51,765 nucleotides of DNA from Chloroflexota bacterium. Lineage in GTDB: Bacteria; Chloroflexota; Dehalococcoidia; SM23-28-2; JACOUE01. Under the pieces are notes generated by a model that was not told the DNA's origin, made no database searches, and saw only the letters and a list, made by a program, of their open reading frames with translations. The stretch's first letter is position 1. The number at the start of each line of letters is the position of its first letter. Shown piece after piece: positions 31,129 to 39,953 of the stretch. The translations under genes were made by a program, and so were the position numbers. The DNA is taken from positions 1 through 51,765 of the forward strand of contig JACOUE010000065.1 in NCBI GenBank assembly GCA_016178045.1, in the 5' to 3' direction.

Positions 31129-33282
31129 TTAGGGCGCGGCGCTGGCCGCCGAGCCCGACGAAAGGTACGCCTCAAGGATGCGCCGGGCGATGGGCGCCGC
31201 CTCCGAGGACCAGACGTGCTCGACGTGCACCAGCGTCAGCACGGAGGGGCTGGAGCTGGGGGCGTAGCCAACGAAGAACGCCTGCTGGGAGCCGAAAGCG
31301 AGGTCCTCCGCCGTGCCCGACTTCCCGGAGGCGTCGATGGTGGAGCCGGCGAAGGCGCCGTAGCCGGTGCCGCCGGGGCTCTGGGTGACCAGCCGCAGGC
31401 CCTCGCGGATGGCGGCAAGGGTCGACTCGGAGACCGGGAGGGGACGGATCGTCTTGGTCTCGAATTTGCGTGAGACGGCGCCGTCGGGGGAGGCGATCTT
31501 GCGGATGAGGAGGGGTTCGCGGAGAACGCCGCCGCCGGCGATAGCGGAGTAGGCGTTGGCGATCTGGAGGGGCGTGGCCAGCAGGAACCCCTGGCCGATC
31601 CCCAGGTTCACGGCGTCGCCGCTGTACCACGGTTCGCCCAGCGTCTTCTCCTTCCACTCGGGGCCGGGGGCAACCCCCTCCGCCTCCTCCAGACCGATGC
31701 CCGTGACCGCACCGAAGCCGAAGGCCCGCGCGAACCGAGGCAGGATCTCCGGGTCCTTCAGGTCGAGGGTCAGGGCCATCTCGTAGAAGACGGAGTTGCA
31801 GGAGGCCATCAGGCCCTCCGCCGGCGTGAGGGACCCCCTGTCGTAAGTCTGCCAGTTCTTCCTGACGAAGTTCTCGCCCGGGCCCACCCATACAGGGGGA
31901 CAGGGGAGGGTGGAATAGGGGGAGAAGCCGCCTTGCTCCAGGCCCGCCGCCATCGTCACCACCTTGAAGGTGGAGCCGGTGGGGTACATGCCCAGCAGCG
32001 GCCGGTGCAGCAGGGGCTGGCGCGGGTCGTTGAAGAGGGCGTTCGCTTCCTCCTGAGAGAGGCCCTCGATAAAGTCATCGGGGTTGAAGCGCGGGTAGGA
32101 GGCCAGGGCCAAGACGGAGTTATCCCGCGGGTCAAGGACTACCACCGACCCTTCGCGCTGGCCCAGGGACTCCTCCACCGACTTCTGCACGGTGACGTCG
32201 ATGGTGATGAAGATGTCCAGGCCCTGCTTCTCCGGCTTCTCGATTATCCTGCGGGCAACCGTGCCCTCGGGCGTGATGGTGGCGAGGATGCCGCCCCTCT
32301 CGCCGGCGAGCTCCTTCTCGTACTTGGCCTCCAGCCCTAAAGCGCCGACTCTGTCGCCGGGACGGTACCCCTTGGGCGCCAGCTCCCGCAGCTCCTCGGC
32401 CGTTACCTCCCTCATGTACCCCAGGACGTGGGCGGCGGCGTCCCCGTACGGGTAGACGCGACGGACCACCTTGTCCACCACTACGCCCAGGTCACGCAAG
32501 GCGAAGAAGGGCTGGAGCTGCTGCTGGGTGGTCCCGTAGTCCAGCACCTTCACCGGCACGAAGTAGTACGACGGCACCTGCGCCTCGACCTCGGCCCGCA
32601 CGTCGTAGCTGGGCACGCCGAGGGCGGCGGACAGAGCGGCGATGGTGGCCTCCTTGTCGATGATCAGCTCGGGCACTATGCCCACCACGGGCAGCTCGGC
32701 GTCCACGGCCAAGGGCTTACCCTTGCCGTCGTAGATGGCCCCGCGGCGGGGAACCCGGGTGAAGAAGTGGACCAGGGTGCGGTCGTCCAGCTCCTTGAAG
32801 ATGAGCGACGGGCGCCAGCGGACCCGCCATTCCTCCCGCACCTCCGGCTCGCCGTCCGAGCCGGGCGACGGCTGTACCTTCACCCGGTCCCGGACGAGGG
32901 GGATGGTGTTGGACTGGACGACATCGCCGAAGAAGGAGGTACTTATGGTGACCTTCACCGGGACGCGGGTCGTGTCCCCCGACACGTCGCGGGAGACGCG
33001 GTAGTTGATGCCGGTGATGGTGGCCTCCTCGGCGATGGCTTCGTAGCGGCCGACGAACTTGTTGCGGCTGATGTCCTTCTGCGACTTCGTCGATATGAGG
33101 TTGTACATCTGGCCGTACTTCCTGTCCTTCCAGAGGGCGAGGAAGCGCTCGGCGACGGCGCGGGGCGTGGTGGGACGCTCTTGTGACTGCTCACCGCCCT
33201 GGCAGGCCGCGGCGACCAGGGCGAGCAGCAGCAGGAGGAGGAGCGGAATCGATCGCATGGCGAGCCCGAATGTCGCTCGCAT
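31129..33282 (-). CDS. Penicillin-binding transpeptidase with MecA-type NTF2 domain, lipoprotein-like
   Basis: A 717-residue class B penicillin-binding protein for cross-linking peptidoglycan. ATG 33282 (MRATFGLAMRSIPLLLLLLL) was chosen because AGGGGAAG precedes it. The N-terminal hydrophobic signal ends LALVAAACQGG, a lipobox-like cysteine rather than a normal PBP anchor. Residues about 45-170 are a MecA-like NTF2 domain (ERFLALWKDRKYGQMYNL, RVSRDVSGDTTRVPVKV); next a dimerisation domain (VPRRGAIYDGKGKPLAV), then the transpeptidase with S437-T-F-K, S494-C-N and K654-S-G-T. All catalytic motifs are intact. Domain order is as in MecA/PBP2a-like proteins. Confidence 0.93.
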   Translation of the reverse strand: MRATFGLAMRSIPLLLLLLLALVAAACQGGEQSQERPTTPRAVAERFLALWKDRKYGQMYNLISTKSQKDISRNKFVGRYEAIAEEATITGINYRVSRDVSGDTTRVPVKVTISTSFFGDVVQSNTIPLVRDRVKVQPSPGSDGEPEVREEWRVRWRPSLIFKELDDRTLVHFFTRVPRRGAIYDGKGKPLAVDAELPVVGIVPELIIDKEATIAALSAALGVPSYDVRAEVEAQVPSYYFVPVKVLDYGTTQQQLQPFFALRDLGVVVDKVVRRVYPYGDAAAHVLGYMREVTAEELRELAPKGYRPGDRVGALGLEAKYEKELAGERGGILATITPEGTVARRIIEKPEKQGLDIFITIDVTVQKSVEESLGQREGSVVVLDPRDNSVLALASYPRFNPDDFIEGLSQEEANALFNDPRQPLLHRPLLGMYPTGSTFKVVTMAAGLEQGGFSPYSTLPCPPVWVGPGENFVRKNWQTYDRGSLTPAEGLMASCNSVFYEMALTLDLKDPEILPRFARAFGFGAVTGIGLEEAEGVAPGPEWKEKTLGEPWYSGDAVNLGIGQGFLLATPLQIANAYSAIAGGGVLREPLLIRKIASPDGAVSRKFETKTIRPLPVSESTLAAIREGLRLVTQSPGGTGYGAFAGSTIDASGKSGTAEDLAFGSQQAFFVGYAPSSSPSVLTLVHVEHVWSSEAAPIARRILEAYLSSGSAASAAP

Positions 33283-33299
33283 CAATAGACTTCCCCTAA

Positions 33300-33308
33300 A
33301 TTCTATCA
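33300..33308 (-). promoter_or_regulatory. Extended -10 promoter of the PBP gene
   Basis: On the minus strand TGATAGAAT lies 17 nt before the ATG at 33282. Confidence 0.45.
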
Positions 33309-33371
33309 GGATAACGCCCCCCCTGGCCAAGCCGGTGCGCGACAGTTACGTCCGGCCCGGCGTTGGATGCA

Positions 33372-33380
33372 TGCTATAAT
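33372..33380 (+). promoter_or_regulatory. Extended -10 promoter of the CBS-protein gene
   Basis: TGCTATAAT, consensus extended -10, 38 nt before the TTG start. The leader is longer here, with room for AAGGAGGG. Confidence 0.55.
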
Positions 33381-33418
33381 TCGGCGGCGGAACCGGGCGC
33401 ACGTCGCAAGGAGGGTCT

Positions 33419-33931
33419 TTGAGCCGAGGACAGGAGCTTCCACCCCTACCCTTCAAGCAGATACCTGTCCGCGATGCCCTGGAACGGGCCGGCTCGGTGC
33501 CCTGCGTGGTCAGGACCGGCGATACCCTGGAAGCGACCGTCGAGCGCCTCAGCGATACGCCGGGCATCCGCACCGTGGCCGTCGTCGACGATGAATACCG
33601 GCTCGTAGGCGTCATCCCCATCCGCACGATGCTCGACGAGCTGTACCTGGCGGTGGCGCCCGAGGAGTTCCTGGCCGAGATCGGCGAAGAGGAAAAGCTG
33701 GAGGAGTTCGGCCGCATCAGCCGCGCCCGCACTGCCGGCGAGCTGATGCTGTCGCCGGTCCACGTCACCATGGACGACACGGTGCGGGACGCCTTCGCCA
33801 AGATGCACGAGCACGACCTCGGCGGCCTGCCCATCGTGGACGAGGAGGGGAAAGTGGCGGGGTACCTGGACCGCCTGAACTTGATCCGCCTCTGGCTGCG
33901 ACGACGCCGGGGCGAGAGCACAGGCTTGTGA
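33419..33931 (+). CDS. CBS-domain pair protein
   Basis: A 170-residue protein made of two CBS motifs: residues about 30-80 (TLEATVERLSDTPGIRTVAVVDDEYRLVGVIPIRTML) and about 110-165 (ELMLSPVHVTMDDTVRDAF...GGLPIVDEEGKVAGYLDRL). Such pairs bind adenine nucleotides and regulate partners. TTG start after AAGGAGGG. It lies 40 bp upstream of the ion transporter, suggesting it gates or regulates that transporter; this is inference from position. Confidence 0.88.
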   Translation: MSRGQELPPLPFKQIPVRDALERAGSVPCVVRTGDTLEATVERLSDTPGIRTVAVVDDEYRLVGVIPIRTMLDELYLAVAPEEFLAEIGEEEKLEEFGRISRARTAGELMLSPVHVTMDDTVRDAFAKMHEHDLGGLPIVDEEGKVAGYLDRLNLIRLWLRRRRGESTGL

Positions 33932-33971
33932 AGGGGGCGAGAGCGGTAGAGGCGCATTAGGGAGGCAGCCT

Positions 33972-35255
33972 TTGGACGAACTGGCCCTGGCCAGCACCAT
34001 CTTCGCCATCACCTATTTGGCCATCGTCACCGAGAGGGTGCACAAGACGGCCGCCGCCCTAGTGGGCGGCGTCGCCATGATTCTGTTCCGCGTTGTTGAT
34101 CAGGAGGAAGCGTTCGAGGCGATCGACTTCAACGTGATCTTCCTGCTGGTGGGGATGATGGTGATCGCCAACATCACCGGCCGGACGGGCGCTTTCCAGT
34201 GGCTGGCCATCCGCTCGGCCAAGGCGGCGCGGGGGAACGCGGTCACGATCCTGCTAGCCCTCTGCGCCATCACGGCGGTGAGCTCGGCGTTCCTGGACAA
34301 CGTTACGACGGTGGTGCTGATAGCGCCCCTAACCCTCTTCGTGGCGAACACCCTTGAGCTCAACCCGGTGCCCTTCCTGATCTCGGAGATCATTGCGTCC
34401 AACATCGGGGGCACGGCCACCCTCATCGGCGATCCGCCCAATATCCTCATCGGCAGCGCCGCCGACCTCAACTTCATCGATTTCCTGGTCCACACCGCGC
34501 CGGTCATCGTGCTGATCCTGGTCCTCTTTCTCCTCGCCGTCTACCTGTTCTTTCGCAACGACCTGCGGACGGGGGAGGAAGTCCGCCAGCGGGTGATGGA
34601 GCTGGACGAGCGGGAGGTCCTGACCGACCTGCCCCTGCTGCGGGTCTCGATGGCCGTGCTGGCCGGCACCATCATCGGCTTTGTGGTGGCCTCGGCTGCG
34701 GACTACGAGCCGGCGACGGTGGCTCTGCTGGGTGCGACCGTGCTGATCATCGCCGGCCGCCAGCATCCCCACGAGGCGTTGCGCAACGTGGAGTGGCCGA
34801 CGATCTTCTTTTTCGTAGGGCTGTTCATGGTGGTGGGCGGCGTGGAGGACGCGGGGCTCCTGGAACGCATCGGCGAAAGGGTGGCGGACGCCAGCAGCGG
34901 CCACCTCAGCGCGGCGAGCATGCTCGTCCTGTGGCCGGGCGCCCTGTTCTCCGGCATCGTCGACAACATACCGTACACGGCGGCCACCATACCGGTCGTC
35001 AATGAGGTCAGCCGGCAAATAGACGCGCCCCAGGGCTCGGACAACCCTCTGTGGTGGGCCCTGGCGCTGGCCGCGGGCCTGGGGGGCAACCTCACCGTCG
35101 TGGCCGCCTCGGCCAACGTCTTCGTTGTGAATATCGCGGAGCGGGCGGGCTACAAGATCAGCTTCTTCTCCTTCATGAAGTACGGGGTGGTCATGGTGTT
35201 CCTCACCGTGCTCATCAGCTCGGGCTATATCTGGCTGCGCTACCTGGCTTTCTAG
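33972..35255 (+). CDS. ArsB/NhaD-type ion transporter (IT superfamily)
   Basis: A 427-residue membrane protein with 10-12 hydrophobic segments. The repeat signature SSAFLDNVTTVVLIAPLTL and SNIGGTATLIGDPPNI in the first half, and SGIVDNIPYTAATIPV plus GGNLTVVAASANVF in the second half, are the re-entrant loops of the ion transporter (arsenite/Na+/H+/dicarboxylate) superfamily. The exact ion is unknown; ArsB- and NhaD-like proteins are the closest guesses. TTG start after GGGAGGCAGCC. It follows the CBS protein. Confidence 0.9.
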   Translation: MDELALASTIFAITYLAIVTERVHKTAAALVGGVAMILFRVVDQEEAFEAIDFNVIFLLVGMMVIANITGRTGAFQWLAIRSAKAARGNAVTILLALCAITAVSSAFLDNVTTVVLIAPLTLFVANTLELNPVPFLISEIIASNIGGTATLIGDPPNILIGSAADLNFIDFLVHTAPVIVLILVLFLLAVYLFFRNDLRTGEEVRQRVMELDEREVLTDLPLLRVSMAVLAGTIIGFVVASAADYEPATVALLGATVLIIAGRQHPHEALRNVEWPTIFFFVGLFMVVGGVEDAGLLERIGERVADASSGHLSAASMLVLWPGALFSGIVDNIPYTAATIPVVNEVSRQIDAPQGSDNPLWWALALAAGLGGNLTVVAASANVFVVNIAERAGYKISFFSFMKYGVVMVFLTVLISSGYIWLRYLAF

Positions 35256-35340
35256 CGATCCTCCCATTAGCCCGCGTTAGCCGAGCATAAGTTAGAATTG
35301 TTCTCAGGCCCCCGGCAGAGCAGACCGGGGGGAGGAGTTC

Positions 35341-36657
35341 TTGGCCGTCGAAGCACGGGACGTCACCCTTCTCGGCAACCAGCGGTTCCGCCGGTTGCTG
35401 GGAGGGCGCGTGCTCACGCAGACGGCGCACAACGCCCTCCTCTACGCCCTCCTCATCCTGGTAGTCGAGAAGACCGGCTCCAGCATTTACAGCACCCTCC
35501 TGATCGTGGCCCTCACCCTTCCCTCCCTGCTGCTGGCCGTACCGGCCGGCATCAGCGCCGACCTGCTCCCGCGAAGGGCGGTCATGGTGGTGAGCAACCT
35601 CCTCCGCGCCGCCGTCGTGGGCGCCCTCATCATCTACCGGGCCGACATCTGGTGGGTATACATGCTGGCGGTGGGCTTCGCCGGTGCCGGCCAGTTCTTC
35701 GCACCGGCGGAGTCGGGGGTGGTGCCGTCGCTGGTCCGCCGCGAGCAGCTCACCGGGGCGAACTCCCTGATGAACTTTACGCTGCTGCTGGGGCAGGTGG
35801 CGGGGATCATGGTGCTGGCGCCGTTCCTCCTGAAGACGCTGGGGGAGGGCGCGGTCTTCGTGCTGTGCCTGGTGCTGTTCGTGGTGGGGTCGTACGCCAT
35901 ATTTCGGGTGGGACCGCTGACGGTCCCCCACGACGACGAGCCGGAGGTGGGGTTCATGGAGGCCGCGGGTAAGGGGTGGCAGCTGGTGAGAACCAACCGG
36001 AAGGTGTTCGTGGCCATCCTCTACCTCACCGCGGCGACGATGCTGGGCAAGCTCGTGGTGGTCATGGCGCCGGAGTACACCAAGGAGGTACTTCGTATCG
36101 CGCCGGAGAACATGGTGTACGTGGCCGCCCCCGCGGCCATCGGCATCGTCAGCGGGCTGCTGCTGGCGCCGCCCCTGGCCAGGCTGATCGGCAGCCACCG
36201 GCTGGTGGTCGTCGGCTTCCTGCTGTTCCTGGCCAGCCTGATCGCCCTGGGGCTGATCGTCTACATCCGCGACGCCTTGGAGACGCACCTGCACCTGGGC
36301 CTTTCGTACGTGGAGGAGCGGGTGGGAGTCTCGTCGGTCATCAGCATGGCGATGATCCTGGCGATCCCGACGGGCCTCGCCTTCTCCATGCTGAGCGTGG
36401 GCGCCCGGGCGGCGCTGAACGAGGAAGCGCCGGCAGGCATGCAGGGGCGCGTCTTCGCCACCCAGATGGCCCTGGGCGACGCCGCCTCGCTGGTGCCGCT
36501 GCTGGCAGCGGGGGCAATCGCCGAGCTGGTGGGGGTGCGGGCCGTGCTGCTGGCGGCCGCAGCGGCGACGCTGCTCCTGGCGGAATACGTTCGCCTCTCG
36601 CGCCGGTTTGGGCCTCCGGTGACGCCGGCGGTGGAGCCGGCGGCGGGGGCACGCTAG
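35341..36657 (+). CDS. MFS transporter (EntS-like group)
   Basis: A 438-residue major facilitator protein with about 12 hydrophobic segments. FRRLLGGRVLTQTAHNALLYALLI at the N-terminus, PAGISADLLPRRAVMVVSNLLRA (motif A-like loop between TM2 and TM3) and FFAPAESGVVPSLVRREQLTGANSLM match the MFS_3 (enterobactin exporter-like) branch. The substrate cannot be read. GGGGAGGAG precedes the TTG start. The long cytoplasmic loop includes ALNEEAPAGMQGRVFATQMAL, also family-typical. Confidence 0.9.
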   Translation: MAVEARDVTLLGNQRFRRLLGGRVLTQTAHNALLYALLILVVEKTGSSIYSTLLIVALTLPSLLLAVPAGISADLLPRRAVMVVSNLLRAAVVGALIIYRADIWWVYMLAVGFAGAGQFFAPAESGVVPSLVRREQLTGANSLMNFTLLLGQVAGIMVLAPFLLKTLGEGAVFVLCLVLFVVGSYAIFRVGPLTVPHDDEPEVGFMEAAGKGWQLVRTNRKVFVAILYLTAATMLGKLVVVMAPEYTKEVLRIAPENMVYVAAPAAIGIVSGLLLAPPLARLIGSHRLVVVGFLLFLASLIALGLIVYIRDALETHLHLGLSYVEERVGVSSVISMAMILAIPTGLAFSMLSVGARAALNEEAPAGMQGRVFATQMALGDAASLVPLLAAGAIAELVGVRAVLLAAAAATLLLAEYVRLSRRFGPPVTPAVEPAAGAR

Positions 36658-36743
36658 CCTTGCCCCGGACAAAGCGAACAATGTCTTCAGAGCGAGAGGA
36701 AGCCCTATCGAGGCTGGCAGAGGGGCGGCTTGAGCTGCTGGCC

Positions 36744-37544
36744 TCAATCCTTTATCACGGCGGCGAAGACCCGGCGCCGGTAGAACTGGCGCTGCAATGT
36801 GAGCGACACCTCGGTCAGCAGGGCCGCGGCGGCGACCGCGCCCATCTCTGCCGTCAGCACCTCCCGCGCCGCCAGGACGGCCTCGTACGTGGCCGTCATA
36901 CGCTCCCGCCAACCGGGCGTCTCCTCGTAGGCGGCAACGGCAAAGCCCACCGATTCCAGCAGCGGCCGGTAATCATCCAGCGGGGCCGCACCGACGACCG
37001 GCAGGCCGGCGGCCCGCTCACGGTCGAACTCGAAGACGGTGAAGGCGAGGCGGCCGCCCGGCCGGAGGACGCGGGCGGCCTCGGTCAGGGCGGCCCGCTT
37101 GTCCGGGGCGTGCTGCAAGGAGTCCACGCTCATGGCAGCGTCCAGGGAAGTGCTCTCCAGTCCCGTAGCCGCGAACGTACCCAGCGCGAACCGGGTGGAC
37201 TCCGACAGGCCCAGGCCGGCGGCCCGGGCGGTGGCATGGCCGATAGCCACAGGCGAAACATCAATGCCGATGAGCCACGCCCCCGTCTCGCGCGCGACCC
37301 ATAAGCCGGGACCGCCCGTTCCGCACGCCAGGTCCACGAAGGTCGTATGCCTGGTCAGGCGAAGCGCCGCGGCCAGGCGGCGCATTTCTATGGTGGTCAG
37401 AAAGCTGATGTGCGCGAAAGCCTCCGGATATTCGGCGTCGACGGCGTCCTCCCGCCAGATGCGACGCAGCGTCGCGCTATGCGGCCAGGCGCTATACACG
37501 GCGTCATAGCCCGCGACCACGACGTCCGGCCCGGTGTCGCTCAC
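36744..37544 (-). CDS. SAM-dependent class I methyltransferase
   Basis: A 266-residue methyltransferase. SAM-binding motif I is VDLACGTGGPGLWVA, with the acidic end of beta 2 in IGIDVSPVAIGHA, then MSVDSLQHAPDKRAALTEAARVLRPGGRLAFT, as in ubiquinone/menaquinone-type methyltransferases. The last 70 residues (ATYEAVLAAREVLTAEMG) are helical and specific. GTG start 6 bp after the stop of the upstream ACAD, so it is co-transcribed with it. The methyl acceptor is unknown. Confidence 0.88.
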   Translation of the reverse strand: MSDTGPDVVVAGYDAVYSAWPHSATLRRIWREDAVDAEYPEAFAHISFLTTIEMRRLAAALRLTRHTTFVDLACGTGGPGLWVARETGAWLIGIDVSPVAIGHATARAAGLGLSESTRFALGTFAATGLESTSLDAAMSVDSLQHAPDKRAALTEAARVLRPGGRLAFTVFEFDRERAAGLPVVGAAPLDDYRPLLESVGFAVAAYEETPGWRERMTATYEAVLAAREVLTAEMGAVAAAALLTEVSLTLQRQFYRRRVFAAVIKD

Positions 37545-37549
37545 CGGCC

Positions 37550-38743
37550 CTACCAGTACACGATGTCACGCTCGATCATCGCCCGGGCGATGACCAGCCG
37601 CTGGATCTGGGACGTCCCCTCGACGATGGTGAGCTGGCGGGCGTCGCGGTAGTGGCGCTCCAGGGGGTGGTCCTTCATGTATCCCTGCGCCCCCAGCACC
37701 TGGATGGCATCCGACGACACCTTGATCGCCAGCTCCGTGGCGAACGTCTTGGCTATCGATAGGTAGGCGGCGTGCTGGCGGTCGTACTGGCCCTGGTCCA
37801 CCATCCAGGCGCCCTCGTAGACCAGGTGGCGGGCCGCCTCGATGCCGATGGCGGCGTCGGCGAGCAGGAACTGGATCGCCTGGTGCTCCACCAGCGCCTT
37901 CCCGAACGCTTTCCGCTCCCGCGCGTAGTCCAGGGCGTAAGCGATGGCGCCCTCGGCCAGGCCCAGGCCGCGCGCGCCGACGACGGGCCGGCAGGTGTTG
38001 AGGGTTAGCATCGCCGTGCGGAAGCCGCGGCCCTCCTCCCCCAACCGGTTGGCCGCCGAGACGCGGCAGCCCTGGAGGACGATATTCGCCGTGGGCACGC
38101 CGATGACGCCCATCTTGCGGTCGGTGCGGGCGACGCTGAAGCCGGGCGAGTCGGTGGGCACGATGAAGCCGGAGATGACCCGCGGGCCTCCGCCAGAGGC
38201 GGACCCGCCTTTGGCGGGGCCGTTCGCGGCCGTCTTCGCGAAGAAGGCGATGAAGTCGGCGACGGAGCCGCCGGAAATGAACACCTTCTCGCCGTCGATG
38301 ACGTAGTCGTCGCCGTCGCGGACGGCGCGCGACTCGATAGCGGCGGCGTCGGAGCCGGCGTTGGGCTCGGTGAGGCAGAAAGCGCCTTTGACCTCGCCGG
38401 AAGCGGAGCGGGGTAGCCAGCGGCCCTTCTGCTCGTCGTTGCCGCCCAGCACGATGGGCTGCGTCGACAGGGCGGAGAGCAGGAGGATGAGGGCCGAGGA
38501 GTTGCAGTGCTTGGCCACCTCCTCTACGGCCAGGGCGAGGGCGAGGAAGCCGGCGCCGCTCCCCCCGTACTCCTGGGGGACGGTCAGCCCCAAAAGGCCG
38601 ACGTCCTTAAAGGCGACGAAGACGTCGTGGGGGTACTCGCCGGTCTCGTCCATCTCGGCGGCGCGTGGGGCCACCTTCTCGCGGGCGACGCGACGGGCGG
38701 TGTCGCGGATAAGCTTATGGGCATCGGTGAGGGTGTAGGTCAT
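37550..38743 (-). CDS. Acyl-CoA dehydrogenase 5 (short-chain/MCAD-like, catalytic Glu present)
   Basis: A 397-residue ACAD of the classical type. AFCLTEPNAGSDAAAI, DDYVIDGEKVFISGGSVADF, RKMGVIGVPTANIVLQGCRV, ERKAFGKALVEHQAIQFLLAD, GAQGYMKDHPLERHYRDARQL and TIVEGTSQIQRLVIARAM match butyryl/medium-chain ACADs. The catalytic glutamate is in VEGTSQIQ. Unlike relatives, residues about 175-190 (NGPAKGGSASGGGPRV) contain a Gly/Ser/Lys insertion encoded by two tandem GC-rich hairpins, a repeat that has been translated in frame. The loop lies on the surface and may be tolerated. Confidence 0.93.
   Translation of the reverse strand: MTYTLTDAHKLIRDTARRVAREKVAPRAAEMDETGEYPHDVFVAFKDVGLLGLTVPQEYGGSGAGFLALALAVEEVAKHCNSSALILLLSALSTQPIVLGGNDEQKGRWLPRSASGEVKGAFCLTEPNAGSDAAAIESRAVRDGDDYVIDGEKVFISGGSVADFIAFFAKTAANGPAKGGSASGGGPRVISGFIVPTDSPGFSVARTDRKMGVIGVPTANIVLQGCRVSAANRLGEEGRGFRTAMLTLNTCRPVVGARGLGLAEGAIAYALDYARERKAFGKALVEHQAIQFLLADAAIGIEAARHLVYEGAWMVDQGQYDRQHAAYLSIAKTFATELAIKVSSDAIQVLGAQGYMKDHPLERHYRDARQLTIVEGTSQIQRLVIARAMIERDIVYW
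38187..38221. repeat. Tandem palindromes inserted within ACAD 5
   Basis: CCGCC-AGA-GGCGG (38190-38202) and CCCGCC-TTT-GGCGGG (38204-38218), enclosed by GGGCCT / GGGCC. The insertion is in frame, adding about a dozen residues absent from ordinary ACADs. Confidence 0.7.
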
Positions 38744-38752
38744 GTCGGGCCT

Positions 38753-38758
38753 ATTCTA
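38753..38758 (-). promoter_or_regulatory. -10 box of ACAD 5
   Basis: On the minus strand TAGAAT lies 9 nt before the ATG, again implying a leaderless transcript. Confidence 0.4.
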
Positions 38759-38808
38759 CGTCTCGAATGAAGCGGCCGCACCCCTACTGGCGCGGCGGGC
38801 CTAACCCC

Positions 38809-39087
38809 CTATGGCGCTCGGTCGCAGGGCACCCCGTGGGCCCGAAGGCGTTGCAGCCACACGCCGGCGGGGTCCCCGGCGAAGAGGCCCTCGAGCAGGC
38901 GGCCCAGCCGTCCCCGCGGCGCCGAGGCCTTCGCCGCCTCCCACGAGCCGGGGTAGGACAGCTCAGGCCGTCCCAGGCACTTGGCCAGCGCCTTCCAGTG
39001 CGACTCGTCCTCGCAGGCGATGGCAATGTAGCCGCCGGCGCAGCGGTAGCGCCGGCGGGCGGGGGAAGCGGAAGGGCCGGGTGACAC
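38809..39087 (-). pseudogene. CaiB/BaiF CoA-transferase remnant
   Basis: The 92 codons from GTG 39087 contain YRCAGGYIAIACEDESHWKALAKC, LGRPELSYP and LRAHGVPCDRAP, the middle-to-late segment of a class III CoA-transferase where HGVP precedes the C-terminal domain. The N-terminal 250 residues with the catalytic Asp and the C-terminus are missing, so it is a two-sided fragment. Close to the SDR stop (39093) on the same strand. Confidence 0.7.
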
Positions 39088-39092
39088 CCCCC

Positions 39093-39902
39093 TCACCACA
39101 TCACCCGACCGCCGTCCACGTTTACCGTCTGGCCGGTGACGTAGCTGGCGTCCGGCCCGCACAGGAAGACCACGGCCTCCGCGATGTCCTCCGGCTGCGC
39201 CTCGCGGCCCAGGGGGATGCTCCGCACCACCGTCTCGCGTATCGGGCCGCGGGTGATGTCCTCCATGCGGTAGGTGTCGACCAAGCCGGGGCAGACGCAG
39301 TTGACGTTGACCTCGTGGGGCGCCAGCTCGGCGGCCAGGACGCGGGTGAACTGGATCAGGCCCGCCTTGCTGGTACCGTAGGCGGCGAAGGTGGCCACCG
39401 GCATCTTGCCGGCGATCGACGACACGTTGACGATGCGGCCGCCCTGCCCCTGGGCGATGAGGGCCTTGGCGACGGCCCTGGTCACCAGGAACGTCCCCGT
39501 CAGGTTCACCTCGATGACCCGCCGCCATTCCCCCTCCTCCAGGTCCACCACCGGGACGCGGTCGCGGCCGCGGGCGGCGGCGGCGTTGTTGACCAGGATG
39601 TCGATGCGCCCCATCTCCGCGAGCGTGGCGTCGACCAACGCCTGCACCCGGTCGGCGTCGCAGATGTCGACCGCCAGGGGGAGGGCGCGGCGGCCCAGCG
39701 CCCGCACCTCCTCCGCCACCGAGTCGACGTCGCGCCAGCCCATCTCCCGCTCGCCGGCGGGGAAGGTGTCGGGGGAGCGGCCCGAGCCGGTGACGACGAC
39801 GTCGGCACCCTCGCGGGCCAGGGCCAAGGCGACGTAGCGGCCGATGCCGCGGTAGCGCCCGGCCCCCGTGACGATGGCGACCTTCCCTTCGAGCGGAGGC
39901 AT
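39093..39902 (-). CDS. Short-chain dehydrogenase/reductase
   Basis: A 269-residue classical SDR. Cofactor motif TGAGRYRGIGR is close to TGxxxGxG; NNAA, NVSS (Ser region) and the catalytic Y175-GTS-K179 are present, ending VTGQTVNVDGGRVMW. The cofactor preference is not clear: a VVTGSGRSPDTF stretch after beta 2 has basic residues that would suit NADP(H). The family oxidises or reduces hydroxyacyl-CoA or alcohol groups; the context (CoA-transferase remnant, ACADs) fits a 3-hydroxyacyl step but is not proof. Confidence 0.92.
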   Translation of the reverse strand: MPPLEGKVAIVTGAGRYRGIGRYVALALAREGADVVVTGSGRSPDTFPAGEREMGWRDVDSVAEEVRALGRRALPLAVDICDADRVQALVDATLAEMGRIDILVNNAAAARGRDRVPVVDLEEGEWRRVIEVNLTGTFLVTRAVAKALIAQGQGGRIVNVSSIAGKMPVATFAAYGTSKAGLIQFTRVLAAELAPHEVNVNCVCPGLVDTYRMEDITRGPIRETVVRSIPLGREAQPEDIAEAVVFLCGPDASYVTGQTVNVDGGRVMW

Positions 39903-39912
39903 AGCGCCCCGT

Positions 39913-39918
39913 AGTATA
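39913..39918 (-). promoter_or_regulatory. -10 box of the SDR gene
   Basis: On the minus strand TATACT lies 10 nt before the ATG at 39902, another near-leaderless arrangement. Confidence 0.4.
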
Positions 39919-39953
39919 CCGCCCGCCCATGGTGTCGGCCAGCGGCGAGCCGA

